NCBI GenBank assembly: GCA_017303795.1
Contig: JAFLBR010000010.1
Location: forward strand, 127,447-191,446
DNA: 64,000 nt
Reading direction: 5' to 3'
Origin: Cytophagales bacterium
GTDB taxonomy: Bacteria > Bacteroidota > Bacteroidia > Cytophagales > Cyclobacteriaceae
This document shows, piece after piece, positions 33,979 to 41,611 of this stretch. The translations under genes and the position numbers were made by a program. Every line of letters begins with the position of its first letter. Positions within the stretch are counted from its first letter, which is position 1. The notes under the pieces are model-generated. The model ran no database searches, was not told where the DNA came from, and was given only the letters and a program-made list of their open reading frames with translations.

Positions 33979-35277
33979 ATGAAAAAGTTAGTTTATATAC
34001 TTTTAGTTGTGTTAAGTACAGTTGCTTATGCACAACCTCCTATCCCAGCCAAACCACAAGCTAAACCCATTGCCTTAACAGGCGGTGTGGCCCACCTGGG
34101 CAATGGCCAGGTAATTCAGAATTCTATTATCGCATTCGAAAATGGTAAGCTTACCATTGTGGCCGATGCAACAACCGTTAAGGTTGATCTTTCTAAACAT
34201 GAAGTGATTAACATTACCGGCAAACATGTTTACCCTGGCTTTATTCTACCAAACTCTCAAATTGGTTTGCAGGAAGTAAGTTCAATCCGGGCTATGAACG
34301 ATTATGCCGAGCGTGGTGACATCAATCCGAATGTTCGCGCTTTGATTTCTTACAATACCGATAGCGAATACATTCCTACCTATCGCTTCAATGGAGTGCT
34401 GTTAGCAGAAACAACTCCTGTTGGTGGTTTGATTTCTGGTTCATCATCGGTAATGGAAATGGAAGGTTGGAACTGGGAAGATGCCGTGCACACAGCCGAT
34501 GTAGGCATTCACATGAACTGGCCCGCCATCAGCAGACGTCAGTTTGATTTTGCTACGTTCACGTTTGCTGAATCGCCAAATGCCAATTACGGCAAAGAAG
34601 TTAGCGAACTGGAGATGTTCTTTTCAGAAGCTGCAGCTTATGGAAAACAAACTACCAAAGAAGCCAATCTGAAACTGGAAGCCGTACAAGGTTTATTCAA
34701 TGGCAGCAAAGTGTTGTTCATTCATGCCAATACTTCCAAAGAAATTGTAGAATCGGTACGATTTGCACAACGCAGTGGCATACAGAAAATATCTTTAATA
34801 GCCGGAGCAAATGCACTTTGGGTAAGCGATTTCCTGAAGGAAAATAAAATCCCGGTTATTCTGCCCGCCACACACAACCTGCCCGATCGTAACGATGACG
34901 ATGTGGACTTGCCATACAAGCTTCCACACTTGTTAACACAGGCTGGTGTAACCGTTTCATTATCTAATGATGGTTCACTTCATGGCAGTCGTAACCTTGG
35001 CTTCTATGCTGGTACAGCCGTTGCCTATGGTATGAGTAAAGAAGATGCGTTAAAAACCATTACCTCAAACACAGCCAAAGCATTAGGTGTGGATGGTCGC
35101 GTGGGCACACTCGAAGTTGGTAAAGATGCTACGTTGTTCGTATCGAAGGGCGATGCATTGGATTACCGAACCAATGTGTTGAGCCATGCTTTTATTGCTG
35201 GTAAACTGGTTGAGTTACCGGGCATTCAGGAAGAGCTTTATGACAGGTTCTCTAATAAGTACGGACATAAGCGTTAA
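33979..35277 (+). CDS. Secreted amidohydrolase-like protein lacking the HxH metal motif
   Basis: 432 aa with signal MKKLVYILLVVLSTVAYAQ. The frame is that of an amidohydrolase (GKHVYPGFILPNSQIG, ALKTITSNTAKALGVDGRVGTLEVGKDA), but the strand that should carry HxH reads PNSQIG. A His (VLFIHANT) and an Asp (SNDGSLHGSR) remain at later positions. It therefore looks like a pseudo-enzyme or has a changed metal site. Co-transcribed with the upstream double amidohydrolase (18-bp gap) and probably forms a complex with it (inference). A strong terminator follows. Confidence 0.85.
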   Translation: MKKLVYILLVVLSTVAYAQPPIPAKPQAKPIALTGGVAHLGNGQVIQNSIIAFENGKLTIVADATTVKVDLSKHEVINITGKHVYPGFILPNSQIGLQEVSSIRAMNDYAERGDINPNVRALISYNTDSEYIPTYRFNGVLLAETTPVGGLISGSSSVMEMEGWNWEDAVHTADVGIHMNWPAISRRQFDFATFTFAESPNANYGKEVSELEMFFSEAAAYGKQTTKEANLKLEAVQGLFNGSKVLFIHANTSKEIVESVRFAQRSGIQKISLIAGANALWVSDFLKENKIPVILPATHNLPDRNDDDVDLPYKLPHLLTQAGVTVSLSNDGSLHGSRNLGFYAGTAVAYGMSKEDALKTITSNTAKALGVDGRVGTLEVGKDATLFVSKGDALDYRTNVLSHAFIAGKLVELPGIQEELYDRFSNKYGHKR

Positions 35278-35295
35278 GCTTAAATCGTAATTGAA

Positions 35296-35333
35296 AATAA
35301 AACGGGTTGTCTGGAAAGGCAACCCGTTTTATT
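35296..35333 (+). terminator. Terminator of the amidohydrolase operon
   Basis: A perfect 14-bp inverted repeat AATAAAACGGGTTG (35296-35309) / CAACCCGTTTTATT (35320-35333) with a 10-nt loop starts 19 nt after the stop codon. The GC core followed by a T-rich arm is a typical rho-independent terminator. Confidence 0.9.
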
Positions 35334-35383
35334 ATTGAGTGAGGTTTCTTACTCCCGAATTATACATTAGAAAAAATTACCCT

Positions 35384-35496
35384 GACCTTTAGGTCGGGGA
35401 AAAACAAGATCAACCAAAAGTGGCTTTAGCCAAATACAATTTTGGCTAAAGCCCAAATTCTCTTTAGCTTATTCTTCCGCGACCTAAAGGTCGCGG
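35384..35496. repeat. Cluster of three palindromic repeat elements
   Basis: This part of the 715-bp space between the amidohydrolase and transketolase genes contains GACCTTTAGGTC (35384-35395), a perfect 13-bp inverted repeat GGCTTTAGCCAAA / TTTGGCTAAAGCC (35422-35434 and 35441-35453, 6-nt loop), and a 20-nt near-continuous palindrome with CCGCGACCT (35477-35485) and AGGTCGCGG (35488-35496). The outer two share the GACCT..AGGTC core. It resembles REP-like extragenic repeats rather than a gene; no ORF is visible within it. Confidence 0.65.
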
Positions 35497-35576
35497 TTAA
35501 TGCACAACTTATGTTTAATTCTGGTTTCAACCATATGGAATTTTAAAGCTAAATTGGAAAACTTAAATTCTATAAA

Positions 35577-35744
35577 ATGACTGCTCCTGAATCCGATCAA
35601 TTGGTAGATAAAATTACTGAGGGCGTTAAATTGGCGATTCACCGCCTATACGAACGGATTAAAAAAGAAGACGGAGAAGTAGTCATTATCCGCGATGGAA
35701 AAGTAGTGAATATCAAAGCCAGGGATTTAAAGCCAAATCCATAG
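35577..35744 (+). CDS. Small 55-aa protein, unrecognised
   Basis: A 56-codon ORF starting MTAPESDQLVDKITEGVKLA. A predicted amphipathic helix (DQLVDKITEGVKLAIHRLYERIKK) is followed by a beta-hairpin-like end (EVVIIRDGKVVNIKARDL). Balanced composition, good helix periodicity and absence of stops support a real gene. The DGKVV-type ending recalls small Bacteroidota proteins of unknown role. It stands alone between the palindrome cluster and an opposing 42-aa ORF. Function unknown. Confidence 0.5.
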   Translation: MTAPESDQLVDKITEGVKLAIHRLYERIKKEDGEVVIIRDGKVVNIKARDLKPNP

Positions 35745-35770
35745 TTGCATTACCTCTATCAATCTTATTC

Positions 35771-35899
35771 TCAAACAAACCACGGCACAATAGCCAACGC
35801 AAGCAACACAATAAACCAGAACAACAATTTACGATCAGTCTTCGAAAGCGTGGCCATGTAGAATGGAGTTTTGTTCTCAAACGGAGGTACCTCCATCAT
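35771..35899 (-). CDS. Tiny 42-aa membrane protein, unrecognised
   Basis: A minus-strand ORF beginning MMEVPPFENKTPFYMATLSK, with a basic spot (KTDRK) and one C-terminal hydrophobic helix (LLFWFIVLLALAIVPWFV). The start may be either of two adjacent ATGs (35899 or 35896). The tail-anchored layout and codon use like the neighbours suggest a real small membrane protein, but 42 codons alone is weak evidence. Divergent from the transketolase gene by 93 bp. Confidence 0.4.
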   Translation of the reverse strand: MMEVPPFENKTPFYMATLSKTDRKLLFWFIVLLALAIVPWFV

Positions 35900-35992
35900 C
35901 AGCTAATTCGTTTACTTCTTTAACAAAACCTTAACAGCGCACACAAAAGTTAGAGCCGGATTGATTAAACTTGTACTTTCAAAAATCTGCGC

Positions 35993-36949
35993 ATGACCAA
36001 GTTTACCTTCACCGAAAAGAAAGACACCCGATCTGGCTTTGGAGCCGGCTTACACGAACTCGGAAAATCAAACCCCAATGTAGTAGCCCTTTGTGCCGAC
36101 CTTACAGGATCGCTCAAGATGGATGCCTTCAAGAAGGATTTCCCCGAAAGGTTTTTTCAGGTAGGGATTGCCGAGGCCAACATGATGGGCCTTGCTGCCG
36201 GTATGACCATTGGCGGTAAGATTCCGTTTACCGGAACCTTCGCCAACTTTTCAACTGGTCGGGTGTACGATCAAATCCGCCAATCAATTGCTTACTCAGG
36301 TAAAAATGTTAAGATCTGTGCTTCGCATGCAGGTTTAACGCTGGGTGAAGATGGTGCAACCCATCAGATACTTGAAGACATTGGCATGATGAAAATGCTA
36401 CCGGGCATGACGGTGATTGTGCCTTGCGATTTTGCACAGACCAAAGCCGCCACCATTGCTTTGGGCAGTTATGAAGGTCCGGCTTACCTGCGCTTTGGTC
36501 GCCCAAGCTGGCCAATCTTTACAGCCGACCGCCCTTTTGTAATTGGCAAGGCCGATAAAATGATTGAAGGAAAAGACGTTACGATTTTTGCGACCGGCCA
36601 CCTGGTTTGGGAAGCTATTGAAGCCGAAGCTATACTGGCACAAAAAGGAATTTCTGTTGAGTTGATAAACATCCATACCATTAAGCCTTTAGATGTAGAA
36701 GCGATTTTGGCTTCGGTAGAAAAAACCGGTTGTGCTGTTACCTGCGAGGAACATCAGATTAACGGTGGCTTGGGCGATAGTGTAGCACAAGTGCTTTCAC
36801 GCTTCCGCCCTGCCCCGCTGGAAATGATTGCCGTGAATGATTCATTTGGTGAGAGTGGAACGCCAACTCAGTTGCTGAAGAAGTATGGATTAAACTCAGC
36901 CAACATTGTAGCTGCTGCCGAGAAAGCTATTGCGCGGAGAGGCAAGTAA
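35993..36949 (+). CDS. Transketolase, C-terminal subunit (Pyr + C domains)
   Basis: 318 aa. It corresponds to the pyrimidine-binding and C-terminal domains of transketolase: FQVGIAEANMMGLAAGM with the TPP-activating Glu, CASHAGLTLGEDGATHQ, LRFGRPSWP, and TCEEHQINGGLGDSVA in the C domain. In many Bacteroidota and archaea transketolase is split into two genes, normally adjacent with the N-terminal (TPP pyrophosphate-binding) subunit first. Here the upstream space holds only repeats and tiny ORFs, so the partner must be encoded elsewhere. The reaction is C2-unit transfer in the pentose phosphate pathway. Confidence 0.93.
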   Translation: MTKFTFTEKKDTRSGFGAGLHELGKSNPNVVALCADLTGSLKMDAFKKDFPERFFQVGIAEANMMGLAAGMTIGGKIPFTGTFANFSTGRVYDQIRQSIAYSGKNVKICASHAGLTLGEDGATHQILEDIGMMKMLPGMTVIVPCDFAQTKAATIALGSYEGPAYLRFGRPSWPIFTADRPFVIGKADKMIEGKDVTIFATGHLVWEAIEAEAILAQKGISVELINIHTIKPLDVEAILASVEKTGCAVTCEEHQINGGLGDSVAQVLSRFRPAPLEMIAVNDSFGESGTPTQLLKKYGLNSANIVAAAEKAIARRGK

Positions 36950-36974
36950 GCAGCCACAGTTCATGTTATAATTC

Positions 36975-37619
36975 ATGAGCGACCCTAAAAATATTAAAGC
37001 CCAGATTAAGCAGTTGCTGGAAAGCGATCAACGCTATCAGGCTATTCGCTTAATTCAGAATACCTACGGTGTCTCTGAAGCTGATGCTGAAAAACTGCTA
37101 AGTACTTTAGAGAATGAAGAACCGCAGCAGAGTACCAGCTCCACTCCTGCATCCAATGCCGGTTGTAACGGTTGCTTTTCGGGTGTATTGAAAGTCGGCA
37201 GTATTCTAATTGGCTTGCTGGGCTTGTTATTTCTGGCGGCCACGGCATTCTTTTATTACTTCTATGAAGATTTTAAGAAAGATGCGATTTCGGTTAGAGG
37301 TATTGTAGCCGATACGGTTTATGTAACACCAACATCGCCAACCGATACCACGCGTAGCGTCTATCTGGTATTTAACTATCCGGTGGAAGACAGCGTTTAC
37401 ACGTATCAAACCAGCACTACCTACCCGGAGTTTGAATACCTGGTTCAGGATTCTGTTTACTTGTTAGTAACTACAAGCAATCCCGAATATGCTACGCTTG
37501 AGTCGGACACAGTGATGGAAGATTTTTATCTCATCTTCGGAATTGCCGGAGGTGTGTGTTTGTTTGTTGCCGGTGTGCTGTTCTTTTTGAGTCGGTCACC
37601 GCGTAGTGTGCGTGCTTAG
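36975..37619 (+). CDS. Membrane protein with two helices and an extracytoplasmic domain, unrecognised
   Basis: 214 aa. A UBA/ribosomal-L7/L12-like helical start (IKAQIKQLLESDQRYQAIRLI, then YGVSEADAEKLL) recalls proteins that pair this motif with membrane domains. A first membrane helix (about 70-95, VGSILIGLLGLLFLAATAFF) and a second near the C-terminus (FGIAGGVCLFVAGVLFFL) flank a beta-rich segment of about 85 residues. This resembles DUF3592-like layouts. The last 35 codons and 42 bp of downstream sequence are duplicated at 39177-39324. Function unknown. Confidence 0.7.
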   Translation: MSDPKNIKAQIKQLLESDQRYQAIRLIQNTYGVSEADAEKLLSTLENEEPQQSTSSTPASNAGCNGCFSGVLKVGSILIGLLGLLFLAATAFFYYFYEDFKKDAISVRGIVADTVYVTPTSPTDTTRSVYLVFNYPVEDSVYTYQTSTTYPEFEYLVQDSVYLLVTTSNPEYATLESDTVMEDFYLIFGIAGGVCLFVAGVLFFLSRSPRSVRA

Positions 37620-37661
37620 GGACAAAGGATTGTAATAGCTCGCTTACCAAACTCTAAATCA
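37515..37661 (+). repeat. Left direct repeat flanking the TetR cassette
   Basis: 147 nt covering the last 35 codons of the 214-aa membrane protein and 42 nt beyond its stop. It recurs in the same orientation at 39177-39324, about 95% identical by eye (about seven substitutions and one inserted T). The copies end in the same 23 nt or more (...CTTACCAAACTCTAAATCA). The intervening 1.5 kb holds the DinB, NTF2 and TetR genes. Confidence 0.85.
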
Positions 37662-37687
37662 GAAGGTTATGTTTAGGCTTTTGCTAT

Positions 37688-38143
37688 TTACTTGTTCCAA
37701 TTCCACAATCCGAAATTAACAGATTTATTAATATTAAATCCATTCCTTGTTACAATTGACATAATCTGTCCTCGATGATGTGATTCATGTGCAATCATCT
37801 GGGCAAAGAAAGCTGTCGGGTGCGGTTTGTACCCTGCAATACTTTTTTGATCAAATATTTTACTTAACGCTTCACTCATTTTTTTTGATGACTTATTAAG
37901 TGCTTTGACAAGGTCTTTCGCTTCGTTGCTTAATTTTTTATCTAACTTCAATTCAACCTTCTTCCCAACTTTGTTTATCCAAAACGAACGAATGTTGTTG
38001 ATATGAATGAATTGTTCACCGATGCTCCTTCCTTGTCCATTGATTTTTGCCGACAACCATTCCTTTTCTATATTTTCAAGCAAAAATAACGTAACCCTGT
38101 TATTCAAATCCCAAGTGTGGATGATATCTTCTTTGCTATTCAT
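37688..38143 (-). CDS. DinB-family metalloprotein
   Basis: 151 aa, full length for the DinB/YfiT four-helix bundle. The three-histidine metal site fits the His in GEQFIHINNI and the pair in MIAHESHHRGQIMS. DinB-like proteins in this group include bacillithiol or mycothiol transferases and uncharacterised detoxification proteins. It is the last gene of a TetR-NTF2-DinB cassette (9 bp after the NTF2 stop) and is AT-richer and more Lys/Asn-rich than surrounding genes, which fits acquisition. Confidence 0.85.
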   Translation of the reverse strand: MNSKEDIIHTWDLNNRVTLFLLENIEKEWLSAKINGQGRSIGEQFIHINNIRSFWINKVGKKVELKLDKKLSNEAKDLVKALNKSSKKMSEALSKIFDQKSIAGYKPHPTAFFAQMIAHESHHRGQIMSIVTRNGFNINKSVNFGLWNWNK

Positions 38144-38152
38144 ATTTGTCTC

Positions 38153-38509
38153 TTAACCTTCCTTAAAGAAACTTGAAATTGTTTTTAATTTTCCATTTGC
38201 ATAAAAAGCAAAGTCCGAACCATTTCCTACTACCTCGTTATTGGGGCTAAGCATATCCCATTGTGCAAGACTTCTATCATGATGGATGCTAAAGGCAGTA
38301 ATGGTGAAGGTGCAACCCGAAAATGCTTTTTGAAATTCTGTCATGTAGTCGGATAACTTTTGATAGCCTTCAAGTACAATGTTTGGATCATAATACTCAA
38401 AATCTTCAGAAATTATTTCCTGAAGTCTATTGTCGCGATCAAGCTTAATTGTTTGGCTCCAACAAGCTCTATATGTCTCCCATATTTCTTTAATTTTTCT
38501 TTCTTCCAT
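38153..38509 (-). CDS. SnoaL/NTF2-like protein
   Basis: 118 aa. The NTF2 cone fold is suggested by the N-terminal helix (IKEIWETYRACWSQTI), ISEDFEYYDPNIVLEGYQKLSDY, and the strands ending VVGNGSDFAFYANGKLKTISSFF. Such proteins bind or transform small molecules in a hydrophobic pocket. It overlaps the TetR gene by 20 nt and precedes the DinB gene by 9 bp, making a three-gene operon with its own regulator. Ligand unknown. Confidence 0.8.
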   Translation of the reverse strand: MEERKIKEIWETYRACWSQTIKLDRDNRLQEIISEDFEYYDPNIVLEGYQKLSDYMTEFQKAFSGCTFTITAFSIHHDRSLAQWDMLSPNNEVVGNGSDFAFYANGKLKTISSFFKEG

Positions 38510-39086
38510 CGCTTTTGTTTTTAATTAAATTCAAAAGATCCTTTATGATACTTATATGCAAAGTCTTTGTGCTTTTTGCCCTTGTCAATACTCCGAAGAA
38601 TGTAGTATGAATTATTTCCGTCATCAGTTTTGAGTTTAAGGATTTGTCTAACGCTCCTTCTTGTTGAGCTTGCGACACTGTTGGTTCAATAATGTTGACA
38701 AACCTTTCGAATTGTGCAGAAGTAACCTCTGCAACAACGGGATTTAGTGCTCCCATTTCCGACATCATGTTATTCACCAAACAACCTCTGTATTTACTCT
38801 CCGGCTGAGCAACAAGCATGTTTGTATAAAGGTTAGTAAGTCTATCGATTGGTGGTATATGAATGTCTGATAGATGTGTTTGTAAATGACTCGCTATAAG
38901 ATTTCCGTATGCCTCAATAACAACCAACAAAAAATTCTCCTTGCCTTTGAACGAGTTGTAAAAGGCTCCTTTTGTCATACCCGTTTCTTTACAAATTTTA
39001 TCCATGCCCAAATTATGGTACCCATTGAACCAAAAGAGTTTCATCCCTTTATTGATCACCGATTCTCTGTCATGCTTGTAATTCAT
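38490..39086 (-). CDS. TetR/AcrR-family transcriptional regulator
   Basis: 198 aa from the ATG at 39086 (MNYKHDRESVINKGMKLF); 21 further codons are open upstream but lack TetR sequence. The N-terminal HTH is clear: GYHNLGMDKICKETGMTKG, then AFYNSFKGKENFLL. The C-terminal ligand domain resembles the TetR_C group with YRGCLVNNMMSE. It heads the operon with NTF2 and DinB genes and probably represses it. A palindrome ACCGTTCGGT lies 22-31 nt upstream of the start and is the natural operator candidate. Confidence 0.9.
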   Translation of the reverse strand: MNYKHDRESVINKGMKLFWFNGYHNLGMDKICKETGMTKGAFYNSFKGKENFLLVVIEAYGNLIASHLQTHLSDIHIPPIDRLTNLYTNMLVAQPESKYRGCLVNNMMSEMGALNPVVAEVTSAQFERFVNIIEPTVSQAQQEGALDKSLNSKLMTEIIHTTFFGVLTRAKSTKTLHISIIKDLLNLIKNKSDGRKKN

Positions 39087-39107
39087 GGTGCAATAATAAG
39101 TAAACAG

Positions 39108-39117
39108 ACCGTTCGGT
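39108..39117. promoter_or_regulatory. Candidate TetR operator (ACCGTTCGGT)
   Basis: A 10-nt palindrome (ACCG-TT-CGGT) lies between the TetR start codon (39086) and the right direct repeat. Operators of this regulator family often have an ACCG..CGGT core, so auto-regulation of the cassette is a reasonable inference. No promoter consensus is clear around it. Confidence 0.45.
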
Positions 39118-39176
39118 ACAAATATTCTAACATATTTCCTGTTTACCAAACTGTTATGTTTTAATCTGAAATTGTA

Positions 39177-39324
39177 ATGGAAGATTTTTACCTCATCTTC
39201 GGAATTGCCGGAGGTGTTGTGTTTGTTTGTTGCCGGTGTGCTGTTCTTTTTGGGAAGGTCAACGCGTAGTGTGCGTACTTAGGGACAAAGGATTGTAGTA
39301 GCTCGCTTACCAAACTCTAAATCA
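39177..39324 (+). pseudogene. Right direct repeat: truncated, frameshifted 3' copy of the 214-aa membrane-protein gene
   Basis: 148 nt matching 37515-37661. Relative to the intact gene it has one inserted T (GGAGGTGTTGTG versus GGAGGTGTGTG), which shifts the frame and leads to an early TAG. It is therefore non-coding debris of the gene's end. Together with the left copy it brackets the TetR-NTF2-DinB cassette exactly. Confidence 0.85.
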
Positions 39325-39346
39325 TTAGACACCACCATTTTAGAGT

Positions 39347-39919
39347 TTACCTACTCTTTACAATCCGACCATCATAAAGAATTTTAAACAATTCATTGGT
39401 TACTTTCAGTGTAGAAGAATTTTCAAGTCGATCTCCGTTCTCTCCTAATTGAAAAGTGAATACACTGTCAATCAAGTTTATAGTGAAATCTTTATTTATC
39501 GTCACAACTTCACTTGTGCCAAAACTTGGATCATTATTTCCCCAGTCACCTAGCAAAAACAACGTATCAATAGGTTTCGCATTTCTATCAAGAGTTATTA
39601 GAGTTGGCGAGCCGGTCTCATCTGTTGATACAAAAATAACCGCCTTATAATTTGGGCTCTGGCTAAGTAATGCGAATGGGTGTTTTAATAATTCCCATCC
39701 CTCTTTAACTCCATACTTTTCTAAATGAGCCCTGTACATCTCGCTCCAGCTATCTGGCGTGAGAGTTATTGGAATTTTTAAAATATCCAATGTATCATAA
39801 ACAGTTGAAAAGGTTTCTATTCTAAGATTTTCATCCACCTCTACTTTTGATTTTTCTTTACAACTTACAGTTAAAATAATGGCCAATCCCAAGAAAAATC
39901 GTGGTGTTTTAATTTGCAT
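39347..39919 (-). CDS. Lipoprotein, unrecognised
   Basis: 190 aa with lipoprotein signal ending LTVSC (Cys about residue 20). The mature part is mixed alpha/beta with YDTLDILKIPITLTPDSW, KAVIFVSTDETGSPTLITLD and ITINLIDSVF-like strands (TINLIDSVFTFQLGENG). I do not recognise a family. It lies 11 bp downstream of the alcohol dehydrogenase gene on the same strand, so it may be co-transcribed, though a functional link is not obvious. Confidence 0.7.
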   Translation of the reverse strand: MQIKTPRFFLGLAIILTVSCKEKSKVEVDENLRIETFSTVYDTLDILKIPITLTPDSWSEMYRAHLEKYGVKEGWELLKHPFALLSQSPNYKAVIFVSTDETGSPTLITLDRNAKPIDTLFLLGDWGNNDPSFGTSEVVTINKDFTINLIDSVFTFQLGENGDRLENSSTLKVTNELFKILYDGRIVKSR

Positions 39920-39930
39920 TTTGCAAAAGC

Positions 39931-40977
39931 TTAGTTAAGCGTCTTCATATCAATCACAAACCTATACCGCACATCACCTTTTACCATGCGCACGTAAGCT
40001 TCTTCCACTTGCTGAATCGGGATCAATTCAATGTCAGAAACTATATTATTCTCCGCGCAGTAATCCAGCATCTCTTGCGTTTCGCGGATGCCGCCAATCA
40101 TAGAACCAGCCAGAGTTTTTCTTTTCCCTATAAGACTAAACGCTTCCACAGGTTCTGCATTAGGCGGAATGCCCACCATCACCATTGTACCATCTGTTTT
40201 AAGTAAGTCGAGATAAAAATTCAGATCGTGCTGGGCCGAAACTGTATCCAGAATAAAATCAAACTTCTTACGAACAGCTTTTGCCGCAGCTTTATCGCGG
40301 GTGTTTACAAAGTGGTGCGCGCCTAATCTTTTTGCATCTTGTTCTTTGGCTGATGAAGAACTTAACACCGTTACTTCCGCCCCAAACGAAACAGCAAACT
40401 TTACGGCCATGTGACCAAGTCCGCCAAGCCCCACTACGGCCACCTGCTGCCCGGCACTAACTTTCCAATGCCGCAATGGCGAGTAAGTAGTAATGCCCGC
40501 ACACAGCAAAGGCGCTACTGCTTCCAACGGAAGTTTATCTGAAACATGGAGTACATAATTTTCGTCTGCTACAATGCTATTCGAGTAGCCACCATACGTA
40601 GGTGTTTTTTTGTCCATCTCATACCCGTTGTAGGTTCCGGCCATTCCGGCATCGCAATACTGTTCGTTACCGGCCTTGCAACTCTCGCACACACGGCACG
40701 AATCCACAAAGCAACCAATACCTGCAAGTTCACCTACCTTAAACTTTGAAACAGCACTGCCCACATGCGTAATCTTACCTACAATTTCATGACCGGGAAC
40801 CATTGGATAAATGGAACCACCCCACTCATCGCGCACCTGGTGTAAATCAGAGTGACAAACGCCACAATAGGCTATTTCAATGCGCACATCGTGCGGCCCC
40901 ACTTCACGCCTGTTAAAATTAAAAGGTTGAAGTGTAGCAGTTGGGTTTTGAGCGGCATATCCTTTTACTGAAATCAT
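39931..40977 (-). CDS. Zinc-dependent NAD(P) alcohol dehydrogenase
   Basis: 348 aa, standard MDR length. Catalytic zinc ligands are Cys in CGVCHSDLHQ and His/Glu in PGHEIVG. The structural zinc site is CRVCESCKAGNEQYC with four Cys. The nucleotide-binding motif is GLGGLGHMAVKFA. Sequence features such as GGYSNSIVADENYVLH and the late MVGIPPNAEPVEAF match the AdhC/YahK/cinnamyl-alcohol-type group, which reduces a broad range of aldehydes with NADPH. Divergent from the acetyltransferase gene. Confidence 0.93.
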   Translation of the reverse strand: MISVKGYAAQNPTATLQPFNFNRREVGPHDVRIEIAYCGVCHSDLHQVRDEWGGSIYPMVPGHEIVGKITHVGSAVSKFKVGELAGIGCFVDSCRVCESCKAGNEQYCDAGMAGTYNGYEMDKKTPTYGGYSNSIVADENYVLHVSDKLPLEAVAPLLCAGITTYSPLRHWKVSAGQQVAVVGLGGLGHMAVKFAVSFGAEVTVLSSSSAKEQDAKRLGAHHFVNTRDKAAAKAVRKKFDFILDTVSAQHDLNFYLDLLKTDGTMVMVGIPPNAEPVEAFSLIGKRKTLAGSMIGGIRETQEMLDYCAENNIVSDIELIPIQQVEEAYVRMVKGDVRYRFVIDMKTLN

Positions 40978-41051
40978 AGTGATGTAATTTTTACTGCAAT
41001 TCTAATCATAATTTTCTTTTGTGGTTATATCAAAATTATAACCTTTACCCT

Positions 41052-41498
41052 ATGAAGGAATTTGTGGTGCATCACGTAATCGATTCGGACAAAGAACTGG
41101 ATTCACTCAAAGAGTTTTTACGTTTCAATAACCTTCCCATTGAGGACATTTCGTTAGACAGCGGTTTGTTTCTGGCTTATTATAATACACACGATATGTT
41201 GGTAGGTTCGGGAGGTTTAGAGTTCTATAATAACCTGGCACTACTTCGATCGCTTGCCGTTAGTCCCGAATTACGCGGCCAGCAGGTAGGTAAAGAAATT
41301 GTAAGTCAGTTACTTGAGGCTGCCAAACAACGCGGTATAAGTGAGGTGTACTTGCTCACCCAAACGGCCAGTTTCTTCTTTCAGAAAATGGGGTTCAAAC
41401 CAGTAGCTCGTGAAAACGTTCCTGATGCTATTCAGAAATCGAGTGAGTTTGCAACCGTATGTCCCGCTTCCGCAGATGTATTGGTGTTGAAACTTTAA
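41052..41498 (+). CDS. GNAT acetyltransferase, ArsN2-like
   Basis: 148 aa from the ATG at 41052 (MKEFVVHHVID); an upstream ATG at 41019 would add 11 residues without family support. The GNAT core is visible: ALLRSLAVSPELRGQQVGKEI (acetyl-CoA binding loop RGQQVG) and VYLLTQTASFFFQKMGFKPV. The C-terminus QKSSEFATVCPASADVLVLKL matches the QxSxEFA-x-CPxSA end typical of ArsN2-type acetyltransferases. In characterised cases ArsN acts on organoarsenicals, but no arsenic genes are adjacent here, so the substrate is open. Confidence 0.85.
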   Translation: MKEFVVHHVIDSDKELDSLKEFLRFNNLPIEDISLDSGLFLAYYNTHDMLVGSGGLEFYNNLALLRSLAVSPELRGQQVGKEIVSQLLEAAKQRGISEVYLLTQTASFFFQKMGFKPVARENVPDAIQKSSEFATVCPASADVLVLKL

Positions 41499-41584
41499 TG
41501 TGGCTTCGGCCTAACATACGTTAAGTTGAAAAATATTTTTGACGTAGTCAGCCATTCCATTCCATTAACTCTCATGCTTTAGGT

Positions 41585-41592
41585 TAATTTTG
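41585..41592 (+). promoter_or_regulatory. Candidate -7 element (TAATTTTG) for serA
   Basis: TAATTTTG matches TAnnTTTG and ends 19 nt before the serA ATG at 41612. No matching -33 element at the usual distance. Confidence 0.45.
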
Positions 41593-41611
41593 AGTTTGCG
41601 TTTAACTCAAC

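Noticed and set aside
39177-39324. Treating the right repeat as an intact small gene.
   Set aside because: An inserted T shifts the frame relative to the source gene and a stop follows.
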